From Chamaesiphon sp041738715 (lineage in GTDB: Bacteria; Cyanobacteriota; Cyanobacteriia; Cyanobacteriales; Chamaesiphonaceae): 64,000 bases of DNA. The notes beneath the pieces were generated by a model. The model ran no database searches. It was not told the DNA's origin and was given only the letters and a program-made list of their open reading frames with translations. The DNA is taken from the NCBI GenBank assembly GCA_041738715.1, contig JBGSPI010000099.1:1-64000 (forward strand). The letters run 5' to 3'. A program made the translations under genes and the position numbers. This document shows positions 1 through 9,600 of the stretch, piece by piece. Numbering within the stretch: position 1 is the stretch's first letter; the number at the start of each line of letters is the position of its first letter.

Positions 1-112
1 TTAATTGGGGCTTTCTCGCGCCATTGATTTCTCAATACATCAGGATAAATCACCATAAAATTGACTGTTATATTCGTGGTCTGGATTTCTACGATCGATA
101 TCTAGCTAGAAG

Positions 113-307
113 TTGAGGAATACTTGTCACCCCTTCAGGTATTTTTCACAATCGGGGTTATGTTCGATTGGTTCTGGTGCAGTTGAATCAACCGTCAAAC
201 AGATTGGTAGACGGATGAAAATTTCTGGCGCACAATGGAAATTAGAAAATATTCCTCGAATGTTACAACTTCGTGCGGCCTATCTCAATGGTCAGCTTAC
301 TGCGTAA
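113..307 (+). pseudogene. ISKra4-type transposase, C-terminal remnant
   Basis: The translated segment contains IGSGAVESTVKQIGRRMKIS followed by a short stretch ending in RAAYLNGQ. This is the conserved C-terminal block of ISKra4-family DDE transposases. Only about 45 residues of a protein normally several hundred residues long are recognisable. The in-frame sequence upstream is closed by stops, and the bases before position 113 do not restore the transposase in any frame I read. The fragment abuts the next transposase fragment within about 20 bases, so it is debris rather than an active element. Family assignment is from motif memory. Confidence 0.72.
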
Positions 308-325
308 TGTTTTTGCAAAGGTGAG

Positions 326-820
326 ATGCTCCCGTTTATTTCTCAGCCACTGTACCTATTTTCAAACTTCTTTCAAGACAAAGCTGTAGAACATTTGCTG
401 GGAAAAGGAGTCAAGGCATCAGACTTAAATGACGACAAATTAGGAAGAGTAATGGATAAACTTTATAAGTATGGAATAAACAAGTTATTTCTAATAATTA
501 GGCTAGAAGTAATCAAAAAATATCAAATATCAACAAAGTATTCTCATCTGGATTCAACATCATTTCATTTGCATGGGCAATACAATAATCGAGAGAATAA
601 AGACACAAAAGAAATAGAAGTAAATCGAGAAAATCCAATTGTTATCACCAAAGGATATTCACGAGACCATAGACCAGATCTTAAACAATGTCTGCTCGAC
701 TTAATAGTAAGTAGCGATGGGGATATTCCGATATTTATGAGAGAAGGTTCTGGAAATGAATCAGACAATTTTACTGACAGGATAACGAATTGGAGGAGTA
801 CATTTAAACCCAATAATTCG
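326..820 (+). pseudogene. IS1634/DUF4277-type transposase, truncated at both ends
   Basis: The reading frame gives SQPLYLF, DDKLGRVMDKLYKYG, SHLDSTSFHLHGQY and KGYSRDHRPDLKQ. These are the N-terminal half of an IS1634-like (DUF4277) transposase, including the first catalytic Asp region (HLDSTSFH). About 50 N-terminal residues and everything after the GNESD motif (near position 767) are missing. The family usually exceeds 450 residues. After position 767 the frame runs into sequence that belongs to the oppositely oriented transposase on the other strand, so the junction lies between about 767 and 820. It cannot encode a working enzyme. Confidence 0.8.
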
Positions 821-2050
821 ACCAGAGGACTTTCCACGCTGTTTTGGAGCAGAAGCTGGAGTGCCAATCTCTACCAAAAGTGAAAACATAGAGCGTGGCG
901 GGTGACCCGCAACGCACTGAGCAACACGTCCAGGGGATAAATTAAGAGTAACAGATTGCCAAGGTAAGCGGTGCTGTGTCACTAAATCTTTGGCTAACCA
1001 TAGTTGCCAAGTCATCAAAGGCATCAGATCGCTCCATCTTTCGGATTGTTCAGGCGTTTTTAAACTAGGCATAGTCCAATGCAATCGCTGCGGTGAGCAA
1101 AACGATACCAATGCTCGATGCCAAAACGTCGTAAGTATCGATCCCAGATCTCTTCCAGCGGCATAGTTCGCTCTCTAGTCCATACCAACCACAAAGGCGG
1201 CATGATTCGACCAGAACCTGTCGGCTCCAATCGCTCGACTAAGATGAGATTGACTGCACAATCAGCAGAATGTGGAAAAATGTAAATCTTTCCACATTCT
1301 GACTCTAACTCGACCATATTTAGAGGTGTCTAATTCTAGTGAGGAATTAGGTGGAGTCCAATTTTCGAGGTTTGTCAGTTGAAACTTTTCACCATGCTTG
1401 CGGGGGCGACCACAACCACCATAAACTGGTGGTAGGCTCCAGAGACTGGTATTTGACCGAATTCTCATCACACAATCAGCTTCAAGCTTTGCGGTAGCCC
1501 TCACCCATGTAGCATTACCATATTCGCGATCGAGTAAGACTAACGCCTTTTGTGAGCAATGTTTGAGTACTTGTTTCAGTTGCCAAGCTGCTTTGGTCAT
1601 TGGTGATTCCCAGCTTGTGATTCTTTCATGCCTCAGTGGTAATGCCTAACTAATCTGTTCATCTGGCAACCAGGCAATTGTGCTATACCCTTGGCCTATC
1701 GCTACTCCGTTCTGGGTTTTTCCTTGATGTTCGTAGGTTCGGTCTTTTAATGTTTTCGCATCTGGTCTTGGCCAGGGTGTATGGTCAATTCCGAACACGA
1801 CATATTTTTGCCTGGGGATTTGGTTAATACATAACCGCATCAGTTGATTTCGTTGTGGTCTACAATCTTCGATTGCTTCATATGTACTTGGGTACTGCCG
1901 CCGAAACATCGGGCTGAGTGAAAATTCCGCTAGTGATGTAGCCTGTCTGGTCGTCATCACGGCATCCATTAGCTCAAAGGTGGCATCTTTGGCTTTCGTT
2001 AATAATTTATGTGCTTCTTGACGAAATGTCTGTAATGCTTCACAGTTCAT
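820..2050 (-). pseudogene. DDE-superfamily transposase, broken by a stop and two frameshifts
   Basis: Four minus-strand reading frames together spell one transposase of about 400 residues. It starts MNCEALQTFRQEAHK at 2050 and continues through FGIDHTPWPRPDAKTLKDRT, LLDREYGNA, GCGRPRKHGEKF, RRFGIEHWYRF and a C-terminal block ending near 820. The first two pieces are in the same frame and are separated only by a TAG at 1646-1648, where a Trp codon is likely ancestral (reading through gives ALPLRHERI). A frameshift lies near 1270-1310 and a second near 1090-1110. The family resembles the putative IS701-like cyanobacterial transposases. It is inactive as written. Confidence 0.78.
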
Positions 2051-2097
2051 GTTGGGGAAGTTAATAGGATTTCTTTCACCCTTATTTTCTTCCCTCC

Positions 2098-2124
2098 GGT
2101 AGCAAAGGTCTATCTTTTGCTACC
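2098..2124. repeat. Hairpin GGTAGCAAA...TTTGCTACC
   Basis: A near-perfect inverted repeat with a loop of about eight bases lies just upstream of the minus-strand transposase start and just before the point where the helicase homology begins. It may be a terminal or subterminal structure of the insertion sequence, or a terminator. Nothing in the sequence decides between them. Confidence 0.45.
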
Positions 2125-2149
2125 GTTCTCTTTCTGGTTAGTCTAAACT

Positions 2150-2956
2150 CCAGTCTATTACTTTGGTAATGTTTTGCAACCAGAATTTACTCTAGCTGAT
2201 GCCATCCAACAGGGGGCTTTAGTCCATTACCTCTACTATCCGATTTTAGTGGACTTGACAGAGGCAGAGTCAGAAGCTTACCTGGCGTTAACTGCCAAGA
2301 TTGGAAGAGTGATGGGAATGGGAGGTGATGAGGAAGATCTAACCAAACTCCTAATGCAGCGTTCTAGGTTGATTGGTGCGGCATCTAACAAGCTGCAAGC
2401 TTTGCGAGACTTGATGCGTCAGCGTTTAGACACTCACCATACCCTCTTTTACTGTGGCGATGGTTCTGTGGAAGATAATGTGAGTCAAGAGAGTCACAAG
2501 CAGTTGGATGCGGTTGTCAGGATTTTAGGTTCTGAATTAGGCTATCGAGTCAATAGTTATACTGCTGAGGTATCGCTAGAGGAACGGGAAGACTTACGGC
2601 ATCAGTTTGAAACTGGTGAATTACAAGGTTTAGTGGCAATTCGTTGTCTAGATGAGGGCGTGGATATTCCTGCAATTCAAACTGCGGTGATTTTAGCTAG
2701 TAGTACTAATCCACGACAGTTTATTCAGCGCAGGGGGAGAATTTTGCGTCCTCATGCTAACAAACGACGAGCAACTTTATTTGACACGATCGTGTTACCT
2801 CCAGAGCTAAAAAGGGAATCATTAGAAGTAGAGCGCAATTTGCTCCGTAAGGAGCTAAGGAGATTTGTAGAGTTTGCAGATTTAGCAGACAACGCTGGGG
2901 AAGCCAGAGTAAAACTTTTAGAGGTACAAAGTAAATATGGATTACTCGATCTGTAG
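2150..2956 (+). pseudogene. Dnd-associated DEAD/DEAH restriction helicase, C-terminal half only
   Basis: The protein carries the second RecA-like domain of an SF2 helicase. FYCGDG, GLVAIRCLDEGVDIP (motif V-like) and QFIQRRGRILRPH (motif VI, with the arginine finger) are all visible. It resembles the helicase restriction protein linked to DNA phosphorothioation systems. The first RecA domain with Walker A and the DEAH box is absent. Homology appears continuous from about 2150, with a family-like YFGNVL stretch before the nominal TTG at 2174, and the frame closes at a stop at 2144-2146. The transposase debris lies directly upstream, so the gene has lost its 5' half. A 12-base gap separates it from the next ORF. 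Confidence 0.75.
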
Positions 2957-2968
2957 CGGCGGTGAAAA

Positions 2969-3166
2969 ATGACTCAAAACTACAGCGATATTAATGATGA
3001 AAAAGAGCTATTGGAAAATGCCTCAATTACAGTTCGAGAGGTTATGAAACGGGTTATCGAAGCAGAAGAAGAGAAGCTTTATCAAGAAAGACCGCATATA
3101 AAAGCAGACATTATTAGAATTATCAAAGAAGCTGTAAATGAAACTAATATCGATTCAATTGTATAA
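2969..3166 (+). CDS. Small Dnd-operon protein, 65 aa, unknown function
   Basis: An ATG-started ORF sits 12 bases after the helicase fragment, and its last 29 bases overlap the start of dndD in another frame. This indicates translational coupling. The product is predicted to be mostly helical and highly charged, with an acidic N-terminus, a central VREVMKRVIEAEEEKLYQER segment and an Ile-rich C-terminus. It has no cysteines, no signal peptide and no membrane segment. I do not recognise a family. It is too short and too different to be confidently called DndE. The tight packing between two Dnd genes is the only functional clue. Confidence 0.6.
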   Translation: MTQNYSDINDEKELLENASITVREVMKRVIEAEEEKLYQERPHIKADIIRIIKEAVNETNIDSIV

Positions 3167-5210
3167 TTATCGTCCTTTCTATGGTAAAACTCCAGCGATT
3201 GAGTTCGCAAGTAGAGAAGGACAAAATACAACGGTTATACATGGAAATAACGGTTCAGGTAAAACAGCAATTCTAAATGCCTTCACCTGGGTATTGTACG
3301 AACGATTTACTCCAGGATTATCTAGTCCAGATCTAATTGTTAATAAACGAGCTATCGCTGAAGCAGATATAGGCAAAAGGGTAGAATGTTGGGTCAAAAT
3401 TATTTTTGACCATAGGGGCAAGAAATATTTAGCAAAGCGGGTTCGTTATGCCCTTAAACATAGCAACCATAATCATAGTGAAGAACAAAGTAATCTAACT
3501 TTGCAGTATGCAGAGAATGATGGTCGGTGGGTAAGCTCGTCTCAACCTGCTAAAGATATCATTAATCGAGTTTTGCCAGAAAAATTAAGAGATTATTTCT
3601 TTTTTGATGGGGAACGAATTGAAAAGATCGTCCAAGCTGATAAAAAAGCTCAAATGTCGGATACTACAAAAATACTTTTAGGTGTTGAAGCTCTCGATCG
3701 GGCAATCCAACACTTAAAAGATGCCGAAAGAGAACTAGAAGACGAGTATCAAAAAATTACTTCTATAGAAAATGCTAACTTGATTCAAGAAAAACAAGAT
3801 TTGCAAGATAAATTACAAGTCTTAGAAGAAAGACATAATGAGATTGATCGAGAAATAGAGAATTATCGAAAATCAGGGGAAAAAGTTGATGAACAATTAC
3901 AATCTTCAGAAAATGTTAGAGAGTTTCACCTCAAAAGAGAAAATATTAAAAATGAACTGAACTCTCTTAATTTATCTTTAAAACAAAGTAAAAGTAAGCT
4001 TAAGAGCTTAATTTCAAGAAAAGCTCATGCTGTTTTCTTGTCACAAGCCATTAATGAGTTTCGCTGTATTTCTGATAAATTGAGAGCAAAGGGTGAATTG
4101 CCATCTGGTATCAAACAACAGTTTGTCAAAGATTTGCTTCAACAGCAACTTTGTATCTGTGGTACAGAACTTATTCAGGGAACTCAATCTTTTTGCCTTG
4201 TGGAAACATGGATGAGCAGGGCTGGGCAAGGAGACGTTGAAGAAACCGTCATTCGCATGGGTGCGGAAGTCGAGCAAATCGAGCAACAAGTATCTGAGGT
4301 CTGGGGAGAAATTGATAGCGAGAAAAGCAATCAAGAACAAATCATCAGAAAGCAATCCGATCTTGAAACTCAGATAGAAGATATCCACGAGCTATTAAAA
4401 AATAGTCCTCGTGAAGATATTCGCAATTTAGAGAATCGCCGCGAACAAATAAAGAAGAGTATTGAGAAATTAATTTTAGAAAAAGGAGAAAATAACGCCT
4501 ACATAGAAAATATTAATCGTGAGATCTGTGCAAAAAATGAATTGTTAATGCAACACAAAGCCAACGAATTAAAGCAAAAAATTGCTTTGCAGAGAATTAA
4601 GACAACTCAAGAAACTATAAAACTGATTTCAAGAAGACGAGAAATCAAGAACAAGCGTTTTAGAACAGAACTAGAACAATCAGTGCAAGATATCTTTGGA
4701 CAAATATCATTTAAATCTTATATTCCCAAGTTGAGTAATAATTATGAACTAACATTGACAGAGAACACTTCTGGGCAAGCAGAAAATGTAGCAGCATCTA
4801 GCGGTGAAAATGTAATACTTAGCTTATCCTTTATCTCTAGCATTATCTATAAGGTTCGTGAATGGAGTCAGCAGGAGAACTCAATCAATTTGGGTAATAG
4901 TACATTTCCAGTCGTTATGGATAATCCATTCTCTAAACTAGATACACCATACGATAAGCTAGTAGCTAAGTCAGTTCCCAGATTAGCAGATCAACTTGTA
5001 TTGATAACGAACAAATCCCAATGGCGAACTGAAGTCGCGCAAGAAATGAATACTTACATAGGAAAACACTATATTTTGACTTGTTTTTCTCCTAAACACG
5101 ACTGTACAGAAGATAACATAAGTTTATACGATCGTAGCTATCCTCTAGTTAAACGTAGTCCAAATGATTGGGAATATACAAAAGTTTTAGAAGTGGATCG
5201 ATACAATTAG
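3138..5210 (+). CDS. dndD: DNA sulfur modification protein DndD (SMC-like ATPase)
   Basis: This 690-residue protein is an SMC/RecN-type ATPase. The Walker A motif GNNGSGKT is at residues 36-43. A DndD-typical FFFDGERIEKI follows near residue 155, then long coiled coils with a central CIC pair (LCICGTE, near residue 335) at the hinge. An ABC-signature-like SSGENVILSLSF and a Walker B VVMDNPFSKLD lie near the C-terminus. DndD hydrolyses ATP and is thought to open DNA for the DndC/DndE sulfur-insertion complex. The length is slightly above the usual ~660. The ORF is intact, overlaps the preceding small ORF and is followed after 24 bases by another Dnd-associated gene. The partners DndB, DndC and DndE are not visible in the window. 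Confidence 0.88.
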   Translation: MKLISIQLYNYRPFYGKTPAIEFASREGQNTTVIHGNNGSGKTAILNAFTWVLYERFTPGLSSPDLIVNKRAIAEADIGKRVECWVKIIFDHRGKKYLAKRVRYALKHSNHNHSEEQSNLTLQYAENDGRWVSSSQPAKDIINRVLPEKLRDYFFFDGERIEKIVQADKKAQMSDTTKILLGVEALDRAIQHLKDAERELEDEYQKITSIENANLIQEKQDLQDKLQVLEERHNEIDREIENYRKSGEKVDEQLQSSENVREFHLKRENIKNELNSLNLSLKQSKSKLKSLISRKAHAVFLSQAINEFRCISDKLRAKGELPSGIKQQFVKDLLQQQLCICGTELIQGTQSFCLVETWMSRAGQGDVEETVIRMGAEVEQIEQQVSEVWGEIDSEKSNQEQIIRKQSDLETQIEDIHELLKNSPREDIRNLENRREQIKKSIEKLILEKGENNAYIENINREICAKNELLMQHKANELKQKIALQRIKTTQETIKLISRRREIKNKRFRTELEQSVQDIFGQISFKSYIPKLSNNYELTLTENTSGQAENVAASSGENVILSLSFISSIIYKVREWSQQENSINLGNSTFPVVMDNPFSKLDTPYDKLVAKSVPRLADQLVLITNKSQWRTEVAQEMNTYIGKHYILTCFSPKHDCTEDNISLYDRSYPLVKRSPNDWEYTKVLEVDRYN

Positions 5211-5234
5211 TTTATAACAAGGGAGATTTTAACA

Positions 5235-5699
5235 ATGTCCGATCGTCTGATTAGGATTTCAAAAGACAAAGCCGATCTAGTAGTGAATTTAGTAGAGGAG
5301 TCAACTACTCCTTTTGAGACATATGCAGATGTGATGGTTTTTGCCGCTTCATTAGGATATAGCAGAAATAAGTTAATTCCATTGACAGACATTGCTAAAA
5401 AGCCGGAACCTATCAGACCGAATATTTTTACTCACAGAGAATATGACATCACAATAAATCTATTGGCTATATCATCTACTGGAAATCAAAACATTCTCGG
5501 ATCTGACGAGAACTCAAACAGTGAAAAAATCAAAATTTTTGAGGAGTACGCTAATGGAGGTCTGGAAATTATTAAGGACAGGCTAAGAGGCTCGATAGAT
5601 TACCTGGACACAATCTTGCTGCTGCTGGCATCAGAAAAAAATCATTCCCAAAGAGATGATCGAGAGTTCGATTTAAGTTGCTTATTACTGAAAGGGTAA
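5235..5699 (+). CDS. DNA phosphorothioation-associated protein 4
   Basis: The 154-residue protein begins MSDRLIRISKDKADLVVNLV and continues with ATYADVMVF-like and AASLGYSRNKLIPL segments. This is the pattern of the Dnd-associated protein 4 family seen beside dnd genes. An AAGGGAG ribosome-binding site lies about ten bases before the ATG. The gene is 24 bases downstream of dndD and is the last member of the operon remnant. The family has no settled biochemical role. The N-terminal half may form a ribbon-helix-helix-like fold, but that is only an impression from the sequence. Confidence 0.78.
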   Translation: MSDRLIRISKDKADLVVNLVEESTTPFETYADVMVFAASLGYSRNKLIPLTDIAKKPEPIRPNIFTHREYDITINLLAISSTGNQNILGSDENSNSEKIKIFEEYANGGLEIIKDRLRGSIDYLDTILLLLASEKNHSQRDDREFDLSCLLLKG

Positions 5700-5820
5700 C
5701 AAGTACTATTTAAATCATCACTCCGGTTACAGCCAAAGTCGAACTGGTTTTACTTCTAGTGACTGCATTATACTTCGTTAATATCGATAAGAGAACTCCA
5801 ACAAATTAATGATCCTTTGG

Positions 5821-5879
5821 TATTTGCTGGTAAAGTCTGTTGGGTTTCGCTCTGCTCTATCCAAACTACAATCTATTAG
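5821..5879 (+). repeat. Interspersed repeat containing GTTGGGTTTCGCTCTGC
   Basis: The segment closely matches 27541-27599, including flanking TATTT-CTGG-AAGT positions. Its core is a small palindrome (GTTGGGTTTCGC...CTCTACCCAAC in the other copy). Here it lies immediately upstream of the DacB fragment. In the other copy it spans the 3' end of a glycosyltransferase gene. Confidence 0.6.
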
Positions 5880-6033
5880 TAGTAAAGATACTAGTAATCT
5901 AGGAATCACCTTAATCAAACAACGTCTAACAGAACTCGGTGTTAGCCCTCAATCTTATCGTATTAGTGATGGTTCTGGTTTAGCGAGACATAATTTAGTT
6001 GCGCCGACAGCTTTGACACAAAGGATGAGCTAG
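5875..6033 (+). pseudogene. D-Ala-D-Ala carboxypeptidase (PBP4/DacB) fragment
   Basis: The frame reads LTELGVSPQSY, then DGSGLARHNLVAPTAL. This includes the SGSGLSR-type motif with the conserved active-site region of class C penicillin-binding proteins (DacB). Only about 50 residues of a protein of roughly 450 or more are present. The sequence in front is a repeat element, and the frame ends in a stop at 6031-6033 soon after the motif. It is a stranded remnant, possibly carried in when the Dnd island was rearranged. There is no sign of the SXXK motif nearby. Confidence 0.65.
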
Positions 6034-6042
6034 TCAAATTAT

Positions 6043-6471
6043 ATGTTGGGTAAGCCTAACTTGATGTTCATGCAAAAAATATTTGTGGGTATTCTTCTCT
6101 CTGTTAGTTTCATATTTCTGCTAGTTCCCATTTCAGTGGTATTCTCAAAAAATCCTTCCGAACAGGATAAAAGTGCTGCCCTGGGCGGACTTGCGATTGG
6201 TGTTCCTGCCCTGGTAGGTGGACTGAGCATTCTTAAAGGAAGTAGAGACAAGCAACAAAAATTAATAGCTGAGCGTACTCAATTACTAGAAACAACTTTT
6301 TTAGAATTGCTTCAGACAAATGATGGACAAGTGACAGTAATTAACTTTGCAATCGCTACCAATCTTTCATTAGAAGAAGCAAAGCAATATCTAGATCGAA
6401 AAGCATCTCAGTTAAATGGCGATTTTAAGGTACTAGATGATGGGAAGATTAGCTATTATTTTCATCTCTAA
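6043..6471 (+). CDS. Small membrane protein, unknown function
   Basis: The 142-residue product has a hydrophobic N-terminal segment (residues about 11-34, LLSVSFIFLLVPISVVF) and a second glycine-rich hydrophobic stretch (about 47-64). A soluble C-terminal domain follows, with LETTFLELLQTNDGQVTVIN and a SLEEAKQYLDRKASQLNG helix that looks like a small winged-helix or PCI-like fold. Starts at 6043, 6064 or 6070 are all possible, and the latter two place the first membrane segment close to the N-terminus. It stands alone between the DacB fragment and the convergent patatin gene. I do not recognise a named family. Confidence 0.6.
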   Translation: MLGKPNLMFMQKIFVGILLSVSFIFLLVPISVVFSKNPSEQDKSAALGGLAIGVPALVGGLSILKGSRDKQQKLIAERTQLLETTFLELLQTNDGQVTVINFAIATNLSLEEAKQYLDRKASQLNGDFKVLDDGKISYYFHL

Positions 6472-6669
6472 GGATAGAGATCCGTAATCTTAATCGCTTG
6501 GAACCACATTATCTGTAACTATAAATCGAGGCTTCTGAGTAACACACTATAATCAATAAAAGGAGAGTTTTCTTTACACTCGTTGTTAGTTTCACGGAAT
6601 GTTATTGAGTCGGTGCTGGTTTTTAGTGCGAGAACCTTGGCAAGATTCATAGTGCATAAAATTTAGGAT

Positions 6670-9600
6670 TTATTCTTCCCTTGATTGCGGTAGAAAAGGG
6701 CTTGTCTTGACAGCAGTAAGGCGTTTTAAGCGCATAGTTTGTAAAAACCAGCAAGTAATTGCACCAGGGAGAGACAATAATAGCCAGAACGGAGATAACA
6801 AAAATGCTAAAACCAACCCACTGAGTGCAGTAGCTAAACCCAAGAATTGAACCATAATAATTCGTGGTCGTCTGTGGACAGCACCTAGCCTGATACTACC
6901 ACCTTGCAACCACCAGTAAGCTGACTGTAGCATACCATCAAGCCAATGGTAAAGAGGATAAATTATGTTTGGTTGATTGCGAGCAGAGATTCCTGCTAAT
7001 CTGACTAATAAATTCCGCAGGATTAAGATAATTTTGGTACAGACGCTAATTAATGTAACTAAAGGCATATTTTCCCAGAGTTTATCGACACCGATTCGAT
7101 ACTGATGATGAAAAAAGTTTTTTTGTTGAATAGATAAGTTAGCAAGAGATTTTTGAATAATCTTACCAATTATTTCGATTTTTATTGCTGGTAAAGATGA
7201 AGTTTGAAAGCTAATTTTGTTCAAAATCCAATTTTCAGTTGATGTTTGATTATTTTTCGGTGATCGCCACCAGCCAGGTTGCTCTTCGATATCTTCGATA
7301 ATCGAATAAACGTTATTATTTAGGATCTCTCGATGTCCGGCAAGTACTAGATCAGCCAAAATTTTGCTAAGTTCCGATCGATCTATTCGTAATTGAGGCT
7401 GTGCTAATTGTTCGAGATGTTGACTGATAATTCGACGTTCATTTCCAGATATATGTGGTAAAGATTCGGTAATTAACCAGTCTAAATATTGGGTTTGACT
7501 ACAGTTGTTATTGACGGTTTCTCTTGCAACAAAGTTGGCAAACGCAGTTACTGATTCTGGCGTAACAGTACCTTCAATAATTCGATTTAGTCCATCTAAG
7601 CGACCCCAAAGCAAATCGTTTGATCTCCAGGATTTTTTAAAGAATCCTCCAATATTATAGAGCTTATTTCCTGCTACCTTTTCTTCTTTTGTTTTGCCCT
7701 TCCCCATTCCTAATTGTGCATTATCTGGGCTAATTTCAATCAGATTGATTAATTCCTTTTCTTTTAAGCTAGTCAAATATTCAAGTGGATACAACTCCCG
7801 ATCGATGCAGTCGAAAGTATGCCATTTCTTAAGTAACTGTGGTGTATATTGATTTGCCGATCTCTCGATTAATACCTCTGCTGTCGAACTGATTTGGATG
7901 AGGATACTTGGAAAGCTGCGATTACAATCATTGTCGTACTCTAATTGTCGATCCATCCAAATTAATCTATGAAGATCCGTACTTTGATGAAGATCGGTAA
8001 TTCGTTGTTTGAGTTGAGCAAAAACACTCGAAATTCTAGTTTGCGACAACCACCGTTCGCCACTATGCTGCGATGCCAACTCAGGCAAATCTAGCCAGAA
8101 ATAAACTGGAATTGTTTCGAGATTTGATGTCTGTGAACGCTCGGGAATAAAAGTATGTAATTTAGTTCCATCTAACAGAAATCGATGAAAGCGAAAGATT
8201 AATTCGTATACCAAAGCATGGAGTCGGCGATCGCTGGATGCTTCATTAGCTAAATAGTAAAAGTAATTACTAACAGCACGATCTTGCAGTAATAAATCGA
8301 GGCTAGCTCTGACTACTTCCAAGAGCTTAATATTGCAGCCTATCTGCTGAGATAGATGTTGAAGTTGTTGTTTCGTATTAAGATCTAGATCTTCTAAAAA
8401 TAAATCATGGATTCGATCGATAAGATAAAAATGTTGTCGAATACTATATTCGACATCTAGGTTGATCGTTTGTGGTTCAAACCTACTGAGCAGTTTATGA
8501 TAATATTTTTGCTCCTGTTTATTCCTAGGTTTACTCGATATAATTCTATCTATCTTATCAGAGATAGCTGAAGAATGATTATTTTGAGCACTCAGATCTG
8601 ATTGGAGCAATAATGGTAAGTTGCGATCTCGAAAATCAAATAGACGACCCCGCAAATATATTTGTGACTGAGTGCGATCTTCACTGTCTAGAATTTGCTG
8701 AGAATTAACCGCAGCTTCCGCTCGATCGATCGATGATTGATAGCGTAGAACCTTATGATTGTGTTCTTGAATTGCTCTTAGATCGTTATTAATACTTTGA
8801 TCGATGGGAATAGAATAAACTGCTGCTTCTAGAACTCGATCTATTTTATTTTTTTTCTTGTCAGTTGATTTGTGTCGATCAAATCTACTAAATTTTGATA
8901 CATCAGTTGTTTTTGGAATAGTAGGATCGACATAAAATAACTGACGATGAACTAATCTATTAGACAACCGATAATAAGTTTCCTTGATCGTACATGTAAA
9001 TGGATTGTTGTCTAATAGACCACCATCTAAGAAATATAATTTATGGTTTCGATCCAGTGATGAATCTAACAAATAATTCCTGTTTAAATTACCCCAAACT
9101 ACTAGTTGACGATCTACTGCATTGTGCCGATTTTGTAAATCTATTTCAACCAATGGAAAAATTGCTGGAAAACCTGCTGTAATTCGACATAACTTGGCAA
9201 GAGCTTTCCATGTCTCTTCTGGAGTGCGCGATAAATTGGGATCTTGAAAATGGGGGTTTAATGGCTCTTTTCGGCCCAATCGATGCTTGAGATGAAATAA
9301 TACATGATGATCCTTTACTCCGACATGTCTTCCAGTTTCATCGACTCGACGATCGACTCGACCGAGATAATCAGTCCCTGTAATAAATAAGTCTAGCTCT
9401 TGGTTATTCGATAACCACTCTTGCCGTGAACGAGGTAACTTATTTTCACCCAATTTAGCCAGGATCGCAAATAATTCACGTTGATAAGAATCTTCCTCAA
9501 AAAATCCTGACTCCCTCGATCGATCTCTAAATAAATTAGGCTGATGGATTAATCTCAGCACGTCTCCACTATGCCGCCAAATACTAGCAAACGAACTGAA

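Noticed and set aside
565..867. Minus-strand frame of 100 residues opposite the IS1634 fragment
   Set aside because: It is the antisense shadow of a clearly recognisable transposase frame.
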